Shown: piece by piece, positions 1 to 8,473 of the stretch
Layout of the letters: every line of letters begins with the position of its first letter
How positions within the stretch are numbered: position 1 is the first letter of the stretch
Source: JAYPHU01 sp038127535
GTDB lineage: Bacteria; Pseudomonadota; Alphaproteobacteria; Rhodospirillales; UBA2165
Direction of reading: 5' to 3'
Length of the DNA stretch: 12,526 nucleotides
Assembly: GCA_038127535.1 (NCBI GenBank)
Contig: JAYPHU010000053.1
Span: 1 to 12,526, forward strand
Notes under the pieces: model-generated
Told to the model about the DNA's origin: nothing
The model's database searches: none
What the model saw: the letters and a program-made list of their open reading frames with translations, nothing else
Made by a program: the position numbers and the translations under genes

Positions 1-2
1 AT

Positions 3-1619
3 ATCGAAGGTTGCCGTCTGGAGAATGGTGTGGTCAGAACGCCGGAAGGGTTCATCGACGCCTACCGGCAAATGGCAGAAGGCGGCTGGCTGAGTATCTC
101 GGCCGATCCCGAGTATGGCGGCCAGGGCTTACCCGCGCTGCTGTCCATCGTCGCTTTCGACATTTGGAACGCCGCAAACATGGGCTTCAATCTGGTCCCC
201 TTGCTAAGCCTATCCGCCATCGATTTGTTCGAGCAGCATGCCAGCAAGGAGCAATGCGAGACCTATCTGCCGCATATTGTTGCGGGTGATTGGGCGGCAA
301 CCATGAACCTGACCGAACCGCAGGCAGGCTCGGACCTCGGTTTGCTTCGCACTAAAGCGGTTAAAAATGGTGACCACTACCTGATCAGTGGCCAAAAGAT
401 ATTCATCTCCGGTGGTGATCAAGACATGAGCGACAATATTGTTCATCTGGTCTTGGCCAGGACACCGGATGCGCCCCCCGGCACGCGCGGCATCTCGCTG
501 TTCATCGTGCCCAAGTTCCTGGTTAACGACGACGGCTCACTCGGCGACAGGAATGACATCCGGGTGGTGTCCATTGAAGAAAAGCTGGGCATCCATGGCA
601 GCGCCACCTGCGTTATGTCTTACGGTGATGACGGCGGCGCGATTGGCTACCTAGTGGGCGAAGAAAACCAAGGCCTGCAGGGCATGTTTACCATGATGAA
701 TATGAGCCGAACGACAGTAGGCGTGCAAGGTGTCGGCATTACCGAGCGCGCCTACCAGCAAGCTGTGGCGTACGCCAAAGAACGCAAGCAAGGCAGCCGC
801 CGCAATGACGATGGTCAGCTTGAAACGACAGCGATTATTGAACATCCGGACGTCAAGCGGATGCTCCTCGACATGAAAATTCGTCGGGAGGCGTCGCGTG
901 CGCTTGAAGTCTATGCCGGACATTGCATGGACGTTTCGCGGAAACATGCGGACGAAGAGACCCGGAAAAAATTCGACGCCCGAACCGCCCTTTTGACTCC
1001 CATCGTCAAAGCCTGGGCTACGGACCGGGCGATTGAGGCCACGAGCCTCGGTATCCAGGTTCACGGCGGACTGGGTTACATCGAGGAAACCGGCGCTGCT
1101 CAGCACTACCGTGATGCCCGGATCACAGCAATTTACGAAGGTAGTAATGGCATCCAGGCCAATGATCTGATCGGCCGGAAGATCATCCGGGAGAAAGGCG
1201 AAACGCTATTCGAAGTGTTGCGGGAAATTGAAGATTTCACCAGCTCAGAGTTTGCCGGACAGCCTGACGAGTTGGCAGAGTTAGGTCGGCAATTAGCCAA
1301 TTCTGTTGGTCATTTGAAGGCGACAGCCGAATGGATGCTGCAGACCTGGAGTGAGGATGAAGACCGGGTTTTGGCCTCCGCCACCAAGTTCATGACCCTG
1401 GTAGGCAATGTCATCGCTGGATGGCTAATGGCTAAAATGGCGCTGATGGCCCATACCAAAAGTGGCGAGCCTGATTCAGATCGGCCTTTCAATGACAGCA
1501 AATTGCAGACGGCCTATTACTTCGGGCATGTGTTTCTAAACGACTGTGCAGCCCTTCGAGCCAGCGTTGCTGGAGCATCCGGGCCGGTTACTCGGATTGA
1601 CGAAACACAATTCGTTTGA
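3..1619 (+). CDS. Acyl-CoA dehydrogenase, long (DmdC/FadE-like) form, 5' end missing
   Basis: This flavoenzyme is predicted to oxidise an acyl-CoA to the 2,3-enoyl-CoA, passing electrons from FAD to electron-transfer flavoprotein. The frame is open from base 3, so the 538 visible residues lack a start; relatives of about 590-600 residues suggest some 55-60 are missing. A GTG at base 30 is an internal Val codon, not a convincing start. Counting from that codon, NLTEPQAGSD (93-102) is the flavin/substrate-binding signature. The segment IYEGSNGIQ carries the catalytic-base glutamate (Glu370, bases 1137-1139). QVHGGLGYIEE lies shortly before it. About 110 residues follow and match the extra C-terminal domain of the long subfamily, which includes 3-methylmercaptopropionyl-CoA dehydrogenase. 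Family membership is clear. The substrate is not: fatty acyl-CoA and methylmercaptopropionyl-CoA are both possible. Confidence 0.93.
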   Translation: MEGCRLENGVVRTPEGFIDAYRQMAEGGWLSISADPEYGGQGLPALLSIVAFDIWNAANMGFNLVPLLSLSAIDLFEQHASKEQCETYLPHIVAGDWAATMNLTEPQAGSDLGLLRTKAVKNGDHYLISGQKIFISGGDQDMSDNIVHLVLARTPDAPPGTRGISLFIVPKFLVNDDGSLGDRNDIRVVSIEEKLGIHGSATCVMSYGDDGGAIGYLVGEENQGLQGMFTMMNMSRTTVGVQGVGITERAYQQAVAYAKERKQGSRRNDDGQLETTAIIEHPDVKRMLLDMKIRREASRALEVYAGHCMDVSRKHADEETRKKFDARTALLTPIVKAWATDRAIEATSLGIQVHGGLGYIEETGAAQHYRDARITAIYEGSNGIQANDLIGRKIIREKGETLFEVLREIEDFTSSEFAGQPDELAELGRQLANSVGHLKATAEWMLQTWSEDEDRVLASATKFMTLVGNVIAGWLMAKMALMAHTKSGEPDSDRPFNDSKLQTAYYFGHVFLNDCAALRASVAGASGPVTRIDETQFV

Positions 1620-1660
1620 GCAAAGCACGCCTTCATGAATTAAAAACCAATCAACGCTAA

Positions 1661-1678
1661 GCCAAGTGTGACTTAGGC
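1661..1678 (+). other. Small hairpin in the acyl-CoA dehydrogenase-lptF spacer
   Basis: GCCAAGT and ACTTaGGC can pair as a 7-base-pair stem with one bulged A and a GTG loop, 42 bases after the dehydrogenase stop codon. No T-run follows on the plus strand, so it is at best a weak or factor-dependent terminator. The rest of the 1620-1726 spacer is AT-rich and shows no coding sequence. Confidence 0.25.
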
Positions 1679-1712
1679 AAACATTGATTTCCGCTATGTC
1701 GCTGATTGCAGG

Positions 1713-1727
1713 TATACTTGACGGGCA
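1713..1727 (+). promoter_or_regulatory. Candidate -10 box placed for a leaderless lptF transcript
   Basis: TATACT at 1713-1718 matches the sigma-70 -10 consensus at five of six positions. It ends 8 bases before the lptF ATG at 1727. Transcription normally starts about 6-8 bases past a -10 box, which would put the mRNA 5' end at or just before the start codon. The best -35-like hexamer, TTGATT at 1684-1689, is 23 bases away and too far for a standard promoter, so the upstream element is uncertain. No Shine-Dalgarno motif precedes the ATG, which fits leaderless translation. Confidence 0.4.
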
Positions 1728-2875
1728 TGAACCGAATTACACGATACATTTTTAAGCAGCTGATCACGTCATTGGCGTTAATCGCCTTTGTCATGACAGG
1801 CGTCATTTGGTTGTTCGTCGCTGTTAGGGCGGTGGAATCGATCGTTAATCGCGGTTTATCAGTCGAGCTATTCTTGGCTATGACAGCGCTGCAGTTGCCA
1901 AATTTTCTGACACAAATCGTTCCAATCTCGTTGTTCATCGCCGTTCTGTTTGTCTATACCCGGCTCACTTCGGATCGGGAGATCGTCGTCTTGAGGGCCG
2001 CCGGCATCAGCCCTCTCTCTCTGGCGCGCCCGGTTCTGTGGCTCTCTCTCTTGCTGATGCTTTTCGTGTACTCGCTTACGCTGTACGGAACGCCGAAGTC
2101 CTATCAAAAATTCAGAGAGATGCAGTGGGATATTCGCTACAGCTTGGCCCACATCGTCCTGAAAGAGGGAGTGTTTAACTCCTTTTCGGATGCGATCACG
2201 GTCTATGTCCGCGAACGCTCGACGGAAAACGAGCTGAGAGGACTTTTGGTTCACGACAGTCGCAATCCGAAGCGTCCGGTTACCTATCATGCGGAAAGTG
2301 GCTCTCTACTCGAAGCTGCAGATGGCGCAAAAGTCGTTCTGTTGAAGGGAAATTCGATAATCATTGATAAGGACGATCCGGGTAAACCTTCCGTGGCCTT
2401 CTTCGACCGCTACGATTTGGACCTCATGGGTATCCTTAAGAAACCCCCTGCCCGGTTTCGAGAGGGGCGGGAACGCATGGTTGACGAGCTGTTGACCCTT
2501 AGAATTCAGGACGTCGGCAATCCCAAGGATTTTGGGAAATTTGTCGTCGAGGGACATCAGCGAATTATCCAGCCGCTGACCGTCTTAACATTTGCCTTGT
2601 TGGCTGTCGCCTGTCTGCTTGCCGGAGATTTTTCACGCCGGGGAAATCTCAACAGAATCTTGGTGGCCGTTGGCGTCTTTGTGGCGCTCATGATTGTGAA
2701 TTTAGGGCTGGGGAACATTACAGCAAAAAATTTGGTTTTACTTCCAGTTCTTTACCTGAGCGCTGCCTTACCATTGGTCATCTGCATCTTTGTCCTCTTG
2801 TTTCCCATGTCCATTACCCGCCTATTTCGGCGTCGAGATGACTCCACGGCCGCCTATGGGGAGGCCGCCAGATGA
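1727..2875 (+). CDS. lptF: LPS export ABC transporter permease LptF
   Basis: LptF is one of the two inner-membrane permeases of the LptB2FG ABC transporter, which extracts lipopolysaccharide from the inner membrane for delivery through LptC and LptA to LptD. The 382-residue protein has the family layout: three N-terminal membrane segments (about 12-34, 60-79, 103-121), a periplasmic jelly-roll region (about 125-280), then three more (about 282-301, 310-328, 336-361). SDREIVVLRAAGIS (82-95) is the cytoplasmic coupling helix that docks on the ATPase LptB. The ATG at 1727 is preferred over an in-frame TTG at 1706 because MNRITRYIFKQ is the usual start of the family. The stop overlaps the lptG start (ATGA), so the two are probably translationally coupled. 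LptB, LptC and LptA are not encoded in this window. Confidence 0.96.
   Translation: MNRITRYIFKQLITSLALIAFVMTGVIWLFVAVRAVESIVNRGLSVELFLAMTALQLPNFLTQIVPISLFIAVLFVYTRLTSDREIVVLRAAGISPLSLARPVLWLSLLLMLFVYSLTLYGTPKSYQKFREMQWDIRYSLAHIVLKEGVFNSFSDAITVYVRERSTENELRGLLVHDSRNPKRPVTYHAESGSLLEAADGAKVVLLKGNSIIIDKDDPGKPSVAFFDRYDLDLMGILKKPPARFREGRERMVDELLTLRIQDVGNPKDFGKFVVEGHQRIIQPLTVLTFALLAVACLLAGDFSRRGNLNRILVAVGVFVALMIVNLGLGNITAKNLVLLPVLYLSAALPLVICIFVLLFPMSITRLFRRRDDSTAAYGEAAR
2858..2864 (+). promoter_or_regulatory. Ribosome binding site of lptG
   Basis: GGGGAGG lies inside the last codons of lptF, 7 bases before the ATG at 2872. This spacing favours that ATG over a second in-frame ATG two codons later (2878). 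Confidence 0.6.
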
Positions 2876-3975
2876 ATATGTCGGCAATCCTTTCCACGTA
2901 TGTCTGCCGGATATTCTTGATCAGCTTTCTTGCTGTCTTTGCCATCCTGATCGGCCTGATATTTTTATTCGACACGATTGAGCTGCTCCGCCGCGCCTCT
3001 GGATATGAGAATATTGGTGTGACTCTGGTCATTCGCATGAGTCTGCTGAAGCTGCTCTTTTTGGGGCAACAGGCGTTTCCGTTTGCCGTGCTATTCGGCG
3101 GCATGGTTGCTTTTTGGCGGCTCACGCGAAGCAGCGAACTGGTCGTCGCCAGAGCCGCAGGCGTCTCCGCCTGGCAATTCCTGCTCCCGGTATTGGCTGT
3201 AACCTTCATGATCGGCCTGATCAAAATTATGATCCTTAACCCCATGGCGTCGGCGTTTCTGACCAAACATGACCGATTAGAAGCAACGTACTTTAAGGGA
3301 GAAACCAGCCTACTGGCTCTTTCCAGCAATGGTCTGTGGCTCCGCCAATCCAACAACAAAAATCAATCCGTCATCCATGCACCCAATCTCACCCTCTCAG
3401 GCAACAATATCGAACTGCAGGACGTCACGATATTCATGTACGACGGCGTGGATAAGTATCGCCGTCATATCAGCGCCAAAGGCGCCAAATTGGAGGACGG
3501 TTTTTGGCACTTGAAAGACGCATGGATTCACGAACGAGACGCAGACCGGCCGCAATTTAAAGCCGAGCATTGGATCAGTACCAATATTACTTTGAACAAC
3601 ATAAATGACAGTTTCTCACCGCCTGAGACGCTCTCATTCTGGGCGCTGCCTGCATTTATCCGAAATCTGGACCGTGCGGGATTCTCGGCCCTCCGGCACC
3701 GTCTTTATTGGCATTCACTTCTGGCGGCCCCGCTCCTGTTGTGCGCTATGGTTCTGATAGCTGCAACATTTACCTTAAAGCAGTCTCAGCGGAATTCCAC
3801 CAGCTTCCTTGTCATCGGCGGCGTGCTGGCTGGATTTCTATTGTTTTTCTTCTCCGACGTCGTTTTTGCTTTAGGTCTCAGGGAGAGTATTCCCGTCGTC
3901 TTGGCAGCTTGGACTCCCTCAGGAATCAGCGCTTTATTGGGGCTTGCAATGGTGTTCCATCTCGAAGATGGTTAG
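2872..3975 (+). CDS. lptG: LPS export ABC transporter permease LptG
   Basis: LptG is the second permease half of LptB2FG and forms with LptF the cavity through which LPS leaves the inner membrane. The protein is 367 residues, the usual length. Membrane segments lie at about 12-33, 58-81 and 101-121, then a periplasmic beta-rich domain (about 125-275), then three further segments at about 282-302, 311-335 and 339-363. RSSELVVARAAGVS (86-99) is the coupling-helix motif equivalent to SDREIVVLRAAGIS in LptF, with Glu89 at the LptB-contact position. The gene overlaps lptF by ATGA and is followed 5 bases after its stop by lptD. Its identity as LptG rather than a second LptF rests on gene order and on sequence features such as the N-terminal SAILSTYVCRIFL. 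Confidence 0.95.
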   Translation: MNMSAILSTYVCRIFLISFLAVFAILIGLIFLFDTIELLRRASGYENIGVTLVIRMSLLKLLFLGQQAFPFAVLFGGMVAFWRLTRSSELVVARAAGVSAWQFLLPVLAVTFMIGLIKIMILNPMASAFLTKHDRLEATYFKGETSLLALSSNGLWLRQSNNKNQSVIHAPNLTLSGNNIELQDVTIFMYDGVDKYRRHISAKGAKLEDGFWHLKDAWIHERDADRPQFKAEHWISTNITLNNINDSFSPPETLSFWALPAFIRNLDRAGFSALRHRLYWHSLLAAPLLLCAMVLIAATFTLKQSQRNSTSFLVIGGVLAGFLLFFFSDVVFALGLRESIPVVLAAWTPSGISALLGLAMVFHLEDG

Positions 3976-3980
3976 CCGCA

Positions 3981-6125
3981 ATGAGAGGCGTCAGGAACAT
4001 TATTTGGGCTTTACTGGCCGGTATCTGGATGTCCGGAGCCGTTTCGGCTGCGGAAAATCCAAATCTGCGGGATGCGTTCCTATTCTCGGCTGACGAGGTC
4101 ACCAACAACCAGGAGCTCGGCATTATTTCCGCCCGGGGAAATGTGGAAATTTCGCAAGGTGAGCGGATACTTCTAGCCAATTCGATCAGCTACAACCAGC
4201 GCCAAAATATCGTATCGGCGACCGGCGGCGTTAGCCTATTGGAACCGTCGGGGGAGGTCCTGTTCGCCGAATATATGGAACTGACAGGTGATCTAAAAGA
4301 CGGCATCATTAAAGACTTGAGAATTCGGCTTTCGGACAATGCCCGGATTGCTGCAGCCGGCGCCCGTCGTTCCGGCGGGAACCGTACGGAAATGCGGCAG
4401 GCCGTTTATTCCCCTTGCGAAACCTGCGCAAATCAGCCCCAGGACACGCCCCTTTGGCAGGTAAAAGCCAAAAAGATTGTTCACGATCAGAAAGCCCAAA
4501 CAATCGAATATTCTGACGCGTTCTTGGAAATTATGGGCCTCCCGGTGGCCTATACGCCCTATTTTTCTCATCCCGACCCCACTGTAAAAAGGAAAACCGG
4601 GTTTCTAACACCAAGCTTCGGCGGAAACTCGTTTTTAGGAACGGTTGCCTCCGCACCGTATTTCATCAATTTAGCTCCAAATCGGGACATCACGTTGAAA
4701 CCGACTTTGACCAGCAAAGAACGACTGATCATGGAAGGCGAATACCGCGCTGTAACCGATACCAGCGGCACCGATTTCACGGGAAGTTTCACTTACAATT
4801 CTGAAAATGAATTTCGCGGGCATGTCGATGCCTCATATCGCAAGGATTTGGGGGAAGCATGGCGAGGCGGTGCCGACTTAAATTTAGCAAGCGACGACAC
4901 CTACCTGCGCAGATACGGTTTCTCCTCTCCCAACACTCTTGTCTCACGCGGTTTTCTTGAAGGGTTTCAAAACCGGAGTTACATGCTCCTTGACGCGTAT
5001 CATTTTCAAGGACTTGGAGAGGAAGATGATCCCGGAAATACGCCTATCGTCATGCCGATGTTCGAATTCAACCATGTCGGACAACCTAATCGATTTGGCG
5101 CCACTTCTAAAATTAATCTGAGTTCAGTAGCTCTCACCAGGCGGGAGGGCCATGATACCCGACGTTTCTCAGTAGAGGGCGGCTGGCATATTCCCCATAT
5201 AGGTTCATTTGGAGAGGTTATTGATATAAATCTGTCCCTCCGTGGGGACATGTACCACGTCACGAACTTCAATGTACCAGGCCAACAGGGAAACGACAGC
5301 GGGGTAACTGGCAGGATTTATCCGCAAGCCAAGGTAGATTGGCGCCTCCCCTTACGCCGGCGAGACGGCACCATTAGCCAAACGCTGGAACCAATTGTAT
5401 CCGTTGTCATCAGCCCTTATGGAGGCAATCCCAACAACATCCCGAACGAAGACAGCGAAGATCTGGAGTTTGACGACACCAATCTATATAGCGCCAACCG
5501 CTTCACCGGTTGGGATCGCGTAGACGGTGGCCCCAGAACATCTTATGGCCTCAAGTGGTCTGCATTCGGTGACAAGGGAGGCGGGACCTCCGTATTTTTT
5601 GGCCAGAGTTACCGTGTTCGATCAGACGACACGTTCGGCGAAGGCTCAGGTCTGGAGGACAACTTCTCCGATATCGTTGGACGATTGCGTGTAAGCCCTG
5701 GGGACAATCTGGATTTATCGTACCGGACCCGAATTGATAAAGATGATCTTTCGCCAAGGAGAAGCGAAGTTTCCGTCGCGGGAGGTCCTCCTGCCCTGCG
5801 GTTATCTACAAATTACGTCTTTTTTGACCGGCAGGAAGATTCAGATTTTGGTGGCCGCGAAGAAATTTCTGGTTCTATTAATGCCAAATTAAACCGCAAC
5901 TGGAAAAGCAATTTCTCCGGCGTCTACGACTTGGAGGGTGGTGGCGAGCTACGGCGGGTTTCATTAGGTTTTACCTACGATTGCGAATGCTTTGTGTTCA
6001 GCGCCACTTTGAGACGCGACTTTTTTGAAGATCGGGATCTGAAGCCAAGCGATTCAATTTTGTTCAGGTTGACGTTCAAAACTCTCGGTGACGTTCAAAC
6101 CGCCGTCAGCGCATCCGGCTCTTAG
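3981..6125 (+). CDS. lptD: Outer-membrane LPS assembly protein LptD (OstA/Imp)
   Basis: LptD is the outer-membrane barrel that, with lipoprotein LptE plugged inside, inserts LPS into the outer leaflet. The 714-residue product starts with a signal peptide (MRGVRNIIWALLAGIWMSGAV, cleavage probably after SAA near 24-26). An LptA-like OstA jelly-roll domain (about 30-145) follows, then a long C-terminal barrel of alternating beta segments. Only four cysteines exist, in two pairs: Cys146/Cys149 (SPCETC) at the domain boundary and Cys668/Cys670 (DCECF) near the C-terminus. This matches the inter-domain disulfides LptD needs to work. The frame is open further upstream to 3708, but that stretch lies inside lptG and lacks a signal peptide, so ATG 3981 is chosen. 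No strong Shine-Dalgarno is seen, and coupling to lptG is likely. SurA, encoded next, is a known LptD chaperone. LptE is not in the window. Confidence 0.96.
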   Translation: MRGVRNIIWALLAGIWMSGAVSAAENPNLRDAFLFSADEVTNNQELGIISARGNVEISQGERILLANSISYNQRQNIVSATGGVSLLEPSGEVLFAEYMELTGDLKDGIIKDLRIRLSDNARIAAAGARRSGGNRTEMRQAVYSPCETCANQPQDTPLWQVKAKKIVHDQKAQTIEYSDAFLEIMGLPVAYTPYFSHPDPTVKRKTGFLTPSFGGNSFLGTVASAPYFINLAPNRDITLKPTLTSKERLIMEGEYRAVTDTSGTDFTGSFTYNSENEFRGHVDASYRKDLGEAWRGGADLNLASDDTYLRRYGFSSPNTLVSRGFLEGFQNRSYMLLDAYHFQGLGEEDDPGNTPIVMPMFEFNHVGQPNRFGATSKINLSSVALTRREGHDTRRFSVEGGWHIPHIGSFGEVIDINLSLRGDMYHVTNFNVPGQQGNDSGVTGRIYPQAKVDWRLPLRRRDGTISQTLEPIVSVVISPYGGNPNNIPNEDSEDLEFDDTNLYSANRFTGWDRVDGGPRTSYGLKWSAFGDKGGGTSVFFGQSYRVRSDDTFGEGSGLEDNFSDIVGRLRVSPGDNLDLSYRTRIDKDDLSPRRSEVSVAGGPPALRLSTNYVFFDRQEDSDFGGREEISGSINAKLNRNWKSNFSGVYDLEGGGELRRVSLGFTYDCECFVFSATLRRDFFEDRDLKPSDSILFRLTFKTLGDVQTAVSASGS

Positions 6126-6135
6126 TGGGATTAGC

Positions 6136-6169
6136 TTGACCTCAATGTCTGGTGCTATAATCGAGGCCA
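6136..6169 (+). promoter_or_regulatory. Candidate extended -10 promoter for leaderless surA mRNA
   Basis: The 43-base lptD-surA gap contains TGCTATAAT (6153-6161), a perfect TGn extended -10 plus consensus -10. TTGACC at 6136-6141 resembles a -35, but the spacer is only 14 bases. An extended -10 can work without a -35. The -10 ends 7 bases before the surA ATG (6169), so transcription would begin at or next to the A of the start codon. The only purine-rich motif, GAGG at 6163-6166, ends 2 bases before the ATG, too close for a normal ribosome binding site. Confidence 0.5.
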
Positions 6170-7455
6170 TGTTTTCCAGAATCCCAATCTATACCTTAAA
6201 CAAGTCGATCGCCGTCGCCATTGTTGGTACCGGAGCTTTGCTTGGCGCAATTAACGTTGCAATGGCCCAACAGGTCCAAGGGATTGCTGCCGTGGTGAAC
6301 AATGAAATTATCACTGGCTATGATCTGGATGCCAGGGTCAGGTTCACTCTGTTTTCATCAGGTCTTTCCCCTGATCTATATAGGCGCATTGCTCCCCAGG
6401 TTTTAAACGGCTTGATTGATGAAAAACTTAAGTTGCAGCAAGCGGCGCGGAAAAAAGTTCTGGTTTCCCGCACTGAACTTGACAGGGCCATTCGTAGTGT
6501 GGAGCAACGCAATAAGTTGCCCCCTGGCGGGATGACTAAGTTGCTAGAATCCAACCGCATCGATCCCGCCACATTCGAACGCCAGGCTAAGGCAGACCTG
6601 GCTTGGAGTAAAATTGTTCAACTTGAGGCCCGGCGCAGCATCCACATTGATGAGGAAACAGTCCAGGACGCCATCAATCTGATCAACGCCAACAGGGGAA
6701 AACCAGAATATCTGGTTGCAGAAATATTTCTTGCCTACGATAGGTCAAAGCCCGAAGCGGACGTGAAACAAGTCGCTGATAGATTGTTTGACCAATTGAA
6801 GAACGGCGCCCGGTTCCCGGCATTGGCCCGCTCCTTTTCGCAAAGTGCGTCTGCCGCCAACGGCGGTAGTCTTGGCTGGCTGCGGATTGACCAGATTGAT
6901 CCTGATCTCGCCGATGTCCTTCAACAGATGAGCCGAGGTGATCTTTCCCGTCCGGTTCGCGGTACGGACGGGTACTACATTTTACTTTTAAGGAACAAAC
7001 GCGTCGCGCTGGGCTTGGAACAATCAGAAGCAAGTATCGATTTGTTGCAGTTGTTTCTTCGGGTCAATGCCGGCGATCCCGAAGAGACAGAACAAGCGAG
7101 AAAACAGAACATTACATCCCTCAAACAAAATGCCAAGAATTGTGCGTCGCTAAACCAAATCGGCGGTAAACTGAAATCGGCCAACCTGGGGTCCGTAAAA
7201 GATATTAAACTTGGCGATATCGCCGCAAATATTCGGGAAAGAATTGAAAAATTGCCCGAAAACCAGTTGAGTGAACCAATCCGAACGCCCGCCGGCATGT
7301 TGGTCTTAATGGTCTGCAAGCGTCACACGCAAAAAACACAGGATGCTGTCAGAAATCGGATTGTAGAGTATCTGGCACGGGAGCGTGCAGATCTCCTGTC
7401 CAGAAGAATGCTGAGAGACTTAAAGAGGGTCGCCGTAGTGGAGATCCGCCGATGA
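6169..7455 (+). CDS. surA: Periplasmic chaperone / peptidyl-prolyl isomerase SurA
   Basis: SurA escorts unfolded outer-membrane proteins, LptD among them, across the periplasm to the BAM complex. The 428-residue product has a signal peptide (basic start, hydrophobic core about 13-30, likely cleavage after AMA at 31-33). A SurA N-terminal chaperone domain (about 36-175, with GIAAVVNNEIITGYDLDAR) follows. One clear parvulin domain spans about 178-280, with the family signature FSQSASAANGGSLGWL. The last roughly 140 residues look like a degenerate second rotamase plus C-terminal helix, common in alphaproteobacterial SurA. The reading frame is open upstream to 6088 and has an ATG at 6145, but only the ATG at 6169 starts directly with a proper signal peptide. 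The stop overlaps the pdxA start (ATGA). Its own promoter seems to sit directly in front. Confidence 0.94.
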   Translation: MFSRIPIYTLNKSIAVAIVGTGALLGAINVAMAQQVQGIAAVVNNEIITGYDLDARVRFTLFSSGLSPDLYRRIAPQVLNGLIDEKLKLQQAARKKVLVSRTELDRAIRSVEQRNKLPPGGMTKLLESNRIDPATFERQAKADLAWSKIVQLEARRSIHIDEETVQDAINLINANRGKPEYLVAEIFLAYDRSKPEADVKQVADRLFDQLKNGARFPALARSFSQSASAANGGSLGWLRIDQIDPDLADVLQQMSRGDLSRPVRGTDGYYILLLRNKRVALGLEQSEASIDLLQLFLRVNAGDPEETEQARKQNITSLKQNAKNCASLNQIGGKLKSANLGSVKDIKLGDIAANIRERIEKLPENQLSEPIRTPAGMLVLMVCKRHTQKTQDAVRNRIVEYLARERADLLSRRMLRDLKRVAVVEIRR

Positions 7456-8462
7456 CGGCATCTCTGCTCCCCACGGCGCTGACCATGGGGGAGCCCGGCG
7501 GAATTTCAGGCGAAATTACTCTAAAAACGTGGCTTTACCATCGCCATGAACTGGCCCCTTTCTGTGTTATCGATGACATAGACCGGCTAAAGCGGCTCGC
7601 AAAGCAGCTGGCGTGGAGCGTGAAACCTGAAGCAATTGCCTCGCCCGAGGACACAGCCGCTGCCTATTTGAAAGGCGTGCCGGTTCTGCAAATTGACGAA
7701 CCGATCATCGGCGATGTGGGTCACCTTGATCCGGCAAACGGGCCTGGCGTCAGGCGATCCATTGACCAAGCCGTTGAATTTGTCGCCAGCGGGCGCTGTG
7801 GCGCGCTGGTGACCAATCCAATCCACAAGGAAAATCTATACAAGACGGGCTTTAAGTTTCCCGGCCACACGGAATATTTGGGCCACCTCGCGGGCGATAA
7901 GTTCACGCCGATCATGATGTTGGTCTCTGACCGGCTGCGAGTCGTGACCGTTACCCGCCATGTTGGGTTGCGTCAGGCTATAGAAGAATTGACGACTGAA
8001 CTTATCGTCGAGACCGCCGAAGTGACCGTTGAATCGCTGAAAATGGACTTCGGCATCCCCGAGCCCCGGCTTGCCGTCAGCGGGTTAAACCCCCATGCGG
8101 GGGAAGGCGGCCACATGGGCCGTGAAGAAATAGAAATCATTACGCCTGCTATTGAGGCCCTAAAAGCTGGAGGACACAACGTGATCGGCCCCCTTCCCGG
8201 CGACACCATGTTCCATGCTACAGCGCGGGAGCGCTACGACGTAGCCTTGTGCATGTACCATGACCAGGCGTTGATCCCAATCAAGACCTTGGATTTCGAC
8301 AGCGCCGTCAATGTCACGCTGGGACTACCGTTTATTCGCACATCGCCGGATCACGGAACTGCGTTGGAAATCGCCGGGACGGGCATGGCCAGCGAAACAA
8401 GTCTGGTAGCGTCGTTACGGCTCGCGGGACACATGGCGCTGGCCCGTCAGTCGCGAGAGTAG
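7452..8462 (+). CDS. pdxA: 4-hydroxythreonine-4-phosphate dehydrogenase PdxA
   Basis: PdxA oxidises 4-phosphohydroxy-L-threonine with NAD(P)+ in the deoxyxylulose-phosphate-dependent route to pyridoxal 5'-phosphate. It is a cytosolic metal-dependent homodimer. The 336-residue product is of normal length. It shows the N-terminal MGEPGGISGE motif (12-21), the substrate-binding FPGHTEYL (His139, Thr140), and three metal-ligand histidine segments: TRHVGLR, LNPHAGEGG and MYHDQALIPIK. The N-terminal motif has Ser19 where I recall Gly in the common GDPAGIG form, a mild deviation. GGAG at 7440-7443 lies 8 bases before the ATG, which overlaps the surA stop, so the start is well supported. Linkage of surA, pdxA and rsmA is an old and widespread arrangement, also found in Escherichia coli. 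Confidence 0.96.
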   Translation: MTASLLPTALTMGEPGGISGEITLKTWLYHRHELAPFCVIDDIDRLKRLAKQLAWSVKPEAIASPEDTAAAYLKGVPVLQIDEPIIGDVGHLDPANGPGVRRSIDQAVEFVASGRCGALVTNPIHKENLYKTGFKFPGHTEYLGHLAGDKFTPIMMLVSDRLRVVTVTRHVGLRQAIEELTTELIVETAEVTVESLKMDFGIPEPRLAVSGLNPHAGEGGHMGREEIEIITPAIEALKAGGHNVIGPLPGDTMFHATARERYDVALCMYHDQALIPIKTLDFDSAVNVTLGLPFIRTSPDHGTALEIAGTGMASETSLVASLRLAGHMALARQSRE

Positions 8463-8473
8463 CCGGACCGGTC

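Noticed and set aside
651..1106. 151-codon open frame on the minus strand within the acyl-CoA dehydrogenase gene
   Set aside because: Its sequence has no family resemblance, and it is antisense to strongly conserved dehydrogenase motifs.
1706..1726. TTG start adding seven residues to LptF
   Set aside because: It has no ribosome binding site, overlaps the TATACT element, and the family usually starts at the MNRITRYI methionine.
2814..3359. 181-codon open frame on the minus strand
   Set aside because: It lies opposite the lptF/lptG junction, has no recognisable domain, and the plus-strand genes explain the sequence fully.
3708..3980. 91-codon N-terminal extension of LptD
   Set aside because: It overlaps the lptG C-terminal membrane segments out of frame and would bury the signal peptide that begins at 3981.
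8466..8473. Palindrome GACCGGTC just before the rsmA ATG as an operator
   Set aside because: An 8-base palindrome is expected by chance in a window of this size, and no second half-site or repeat is present.
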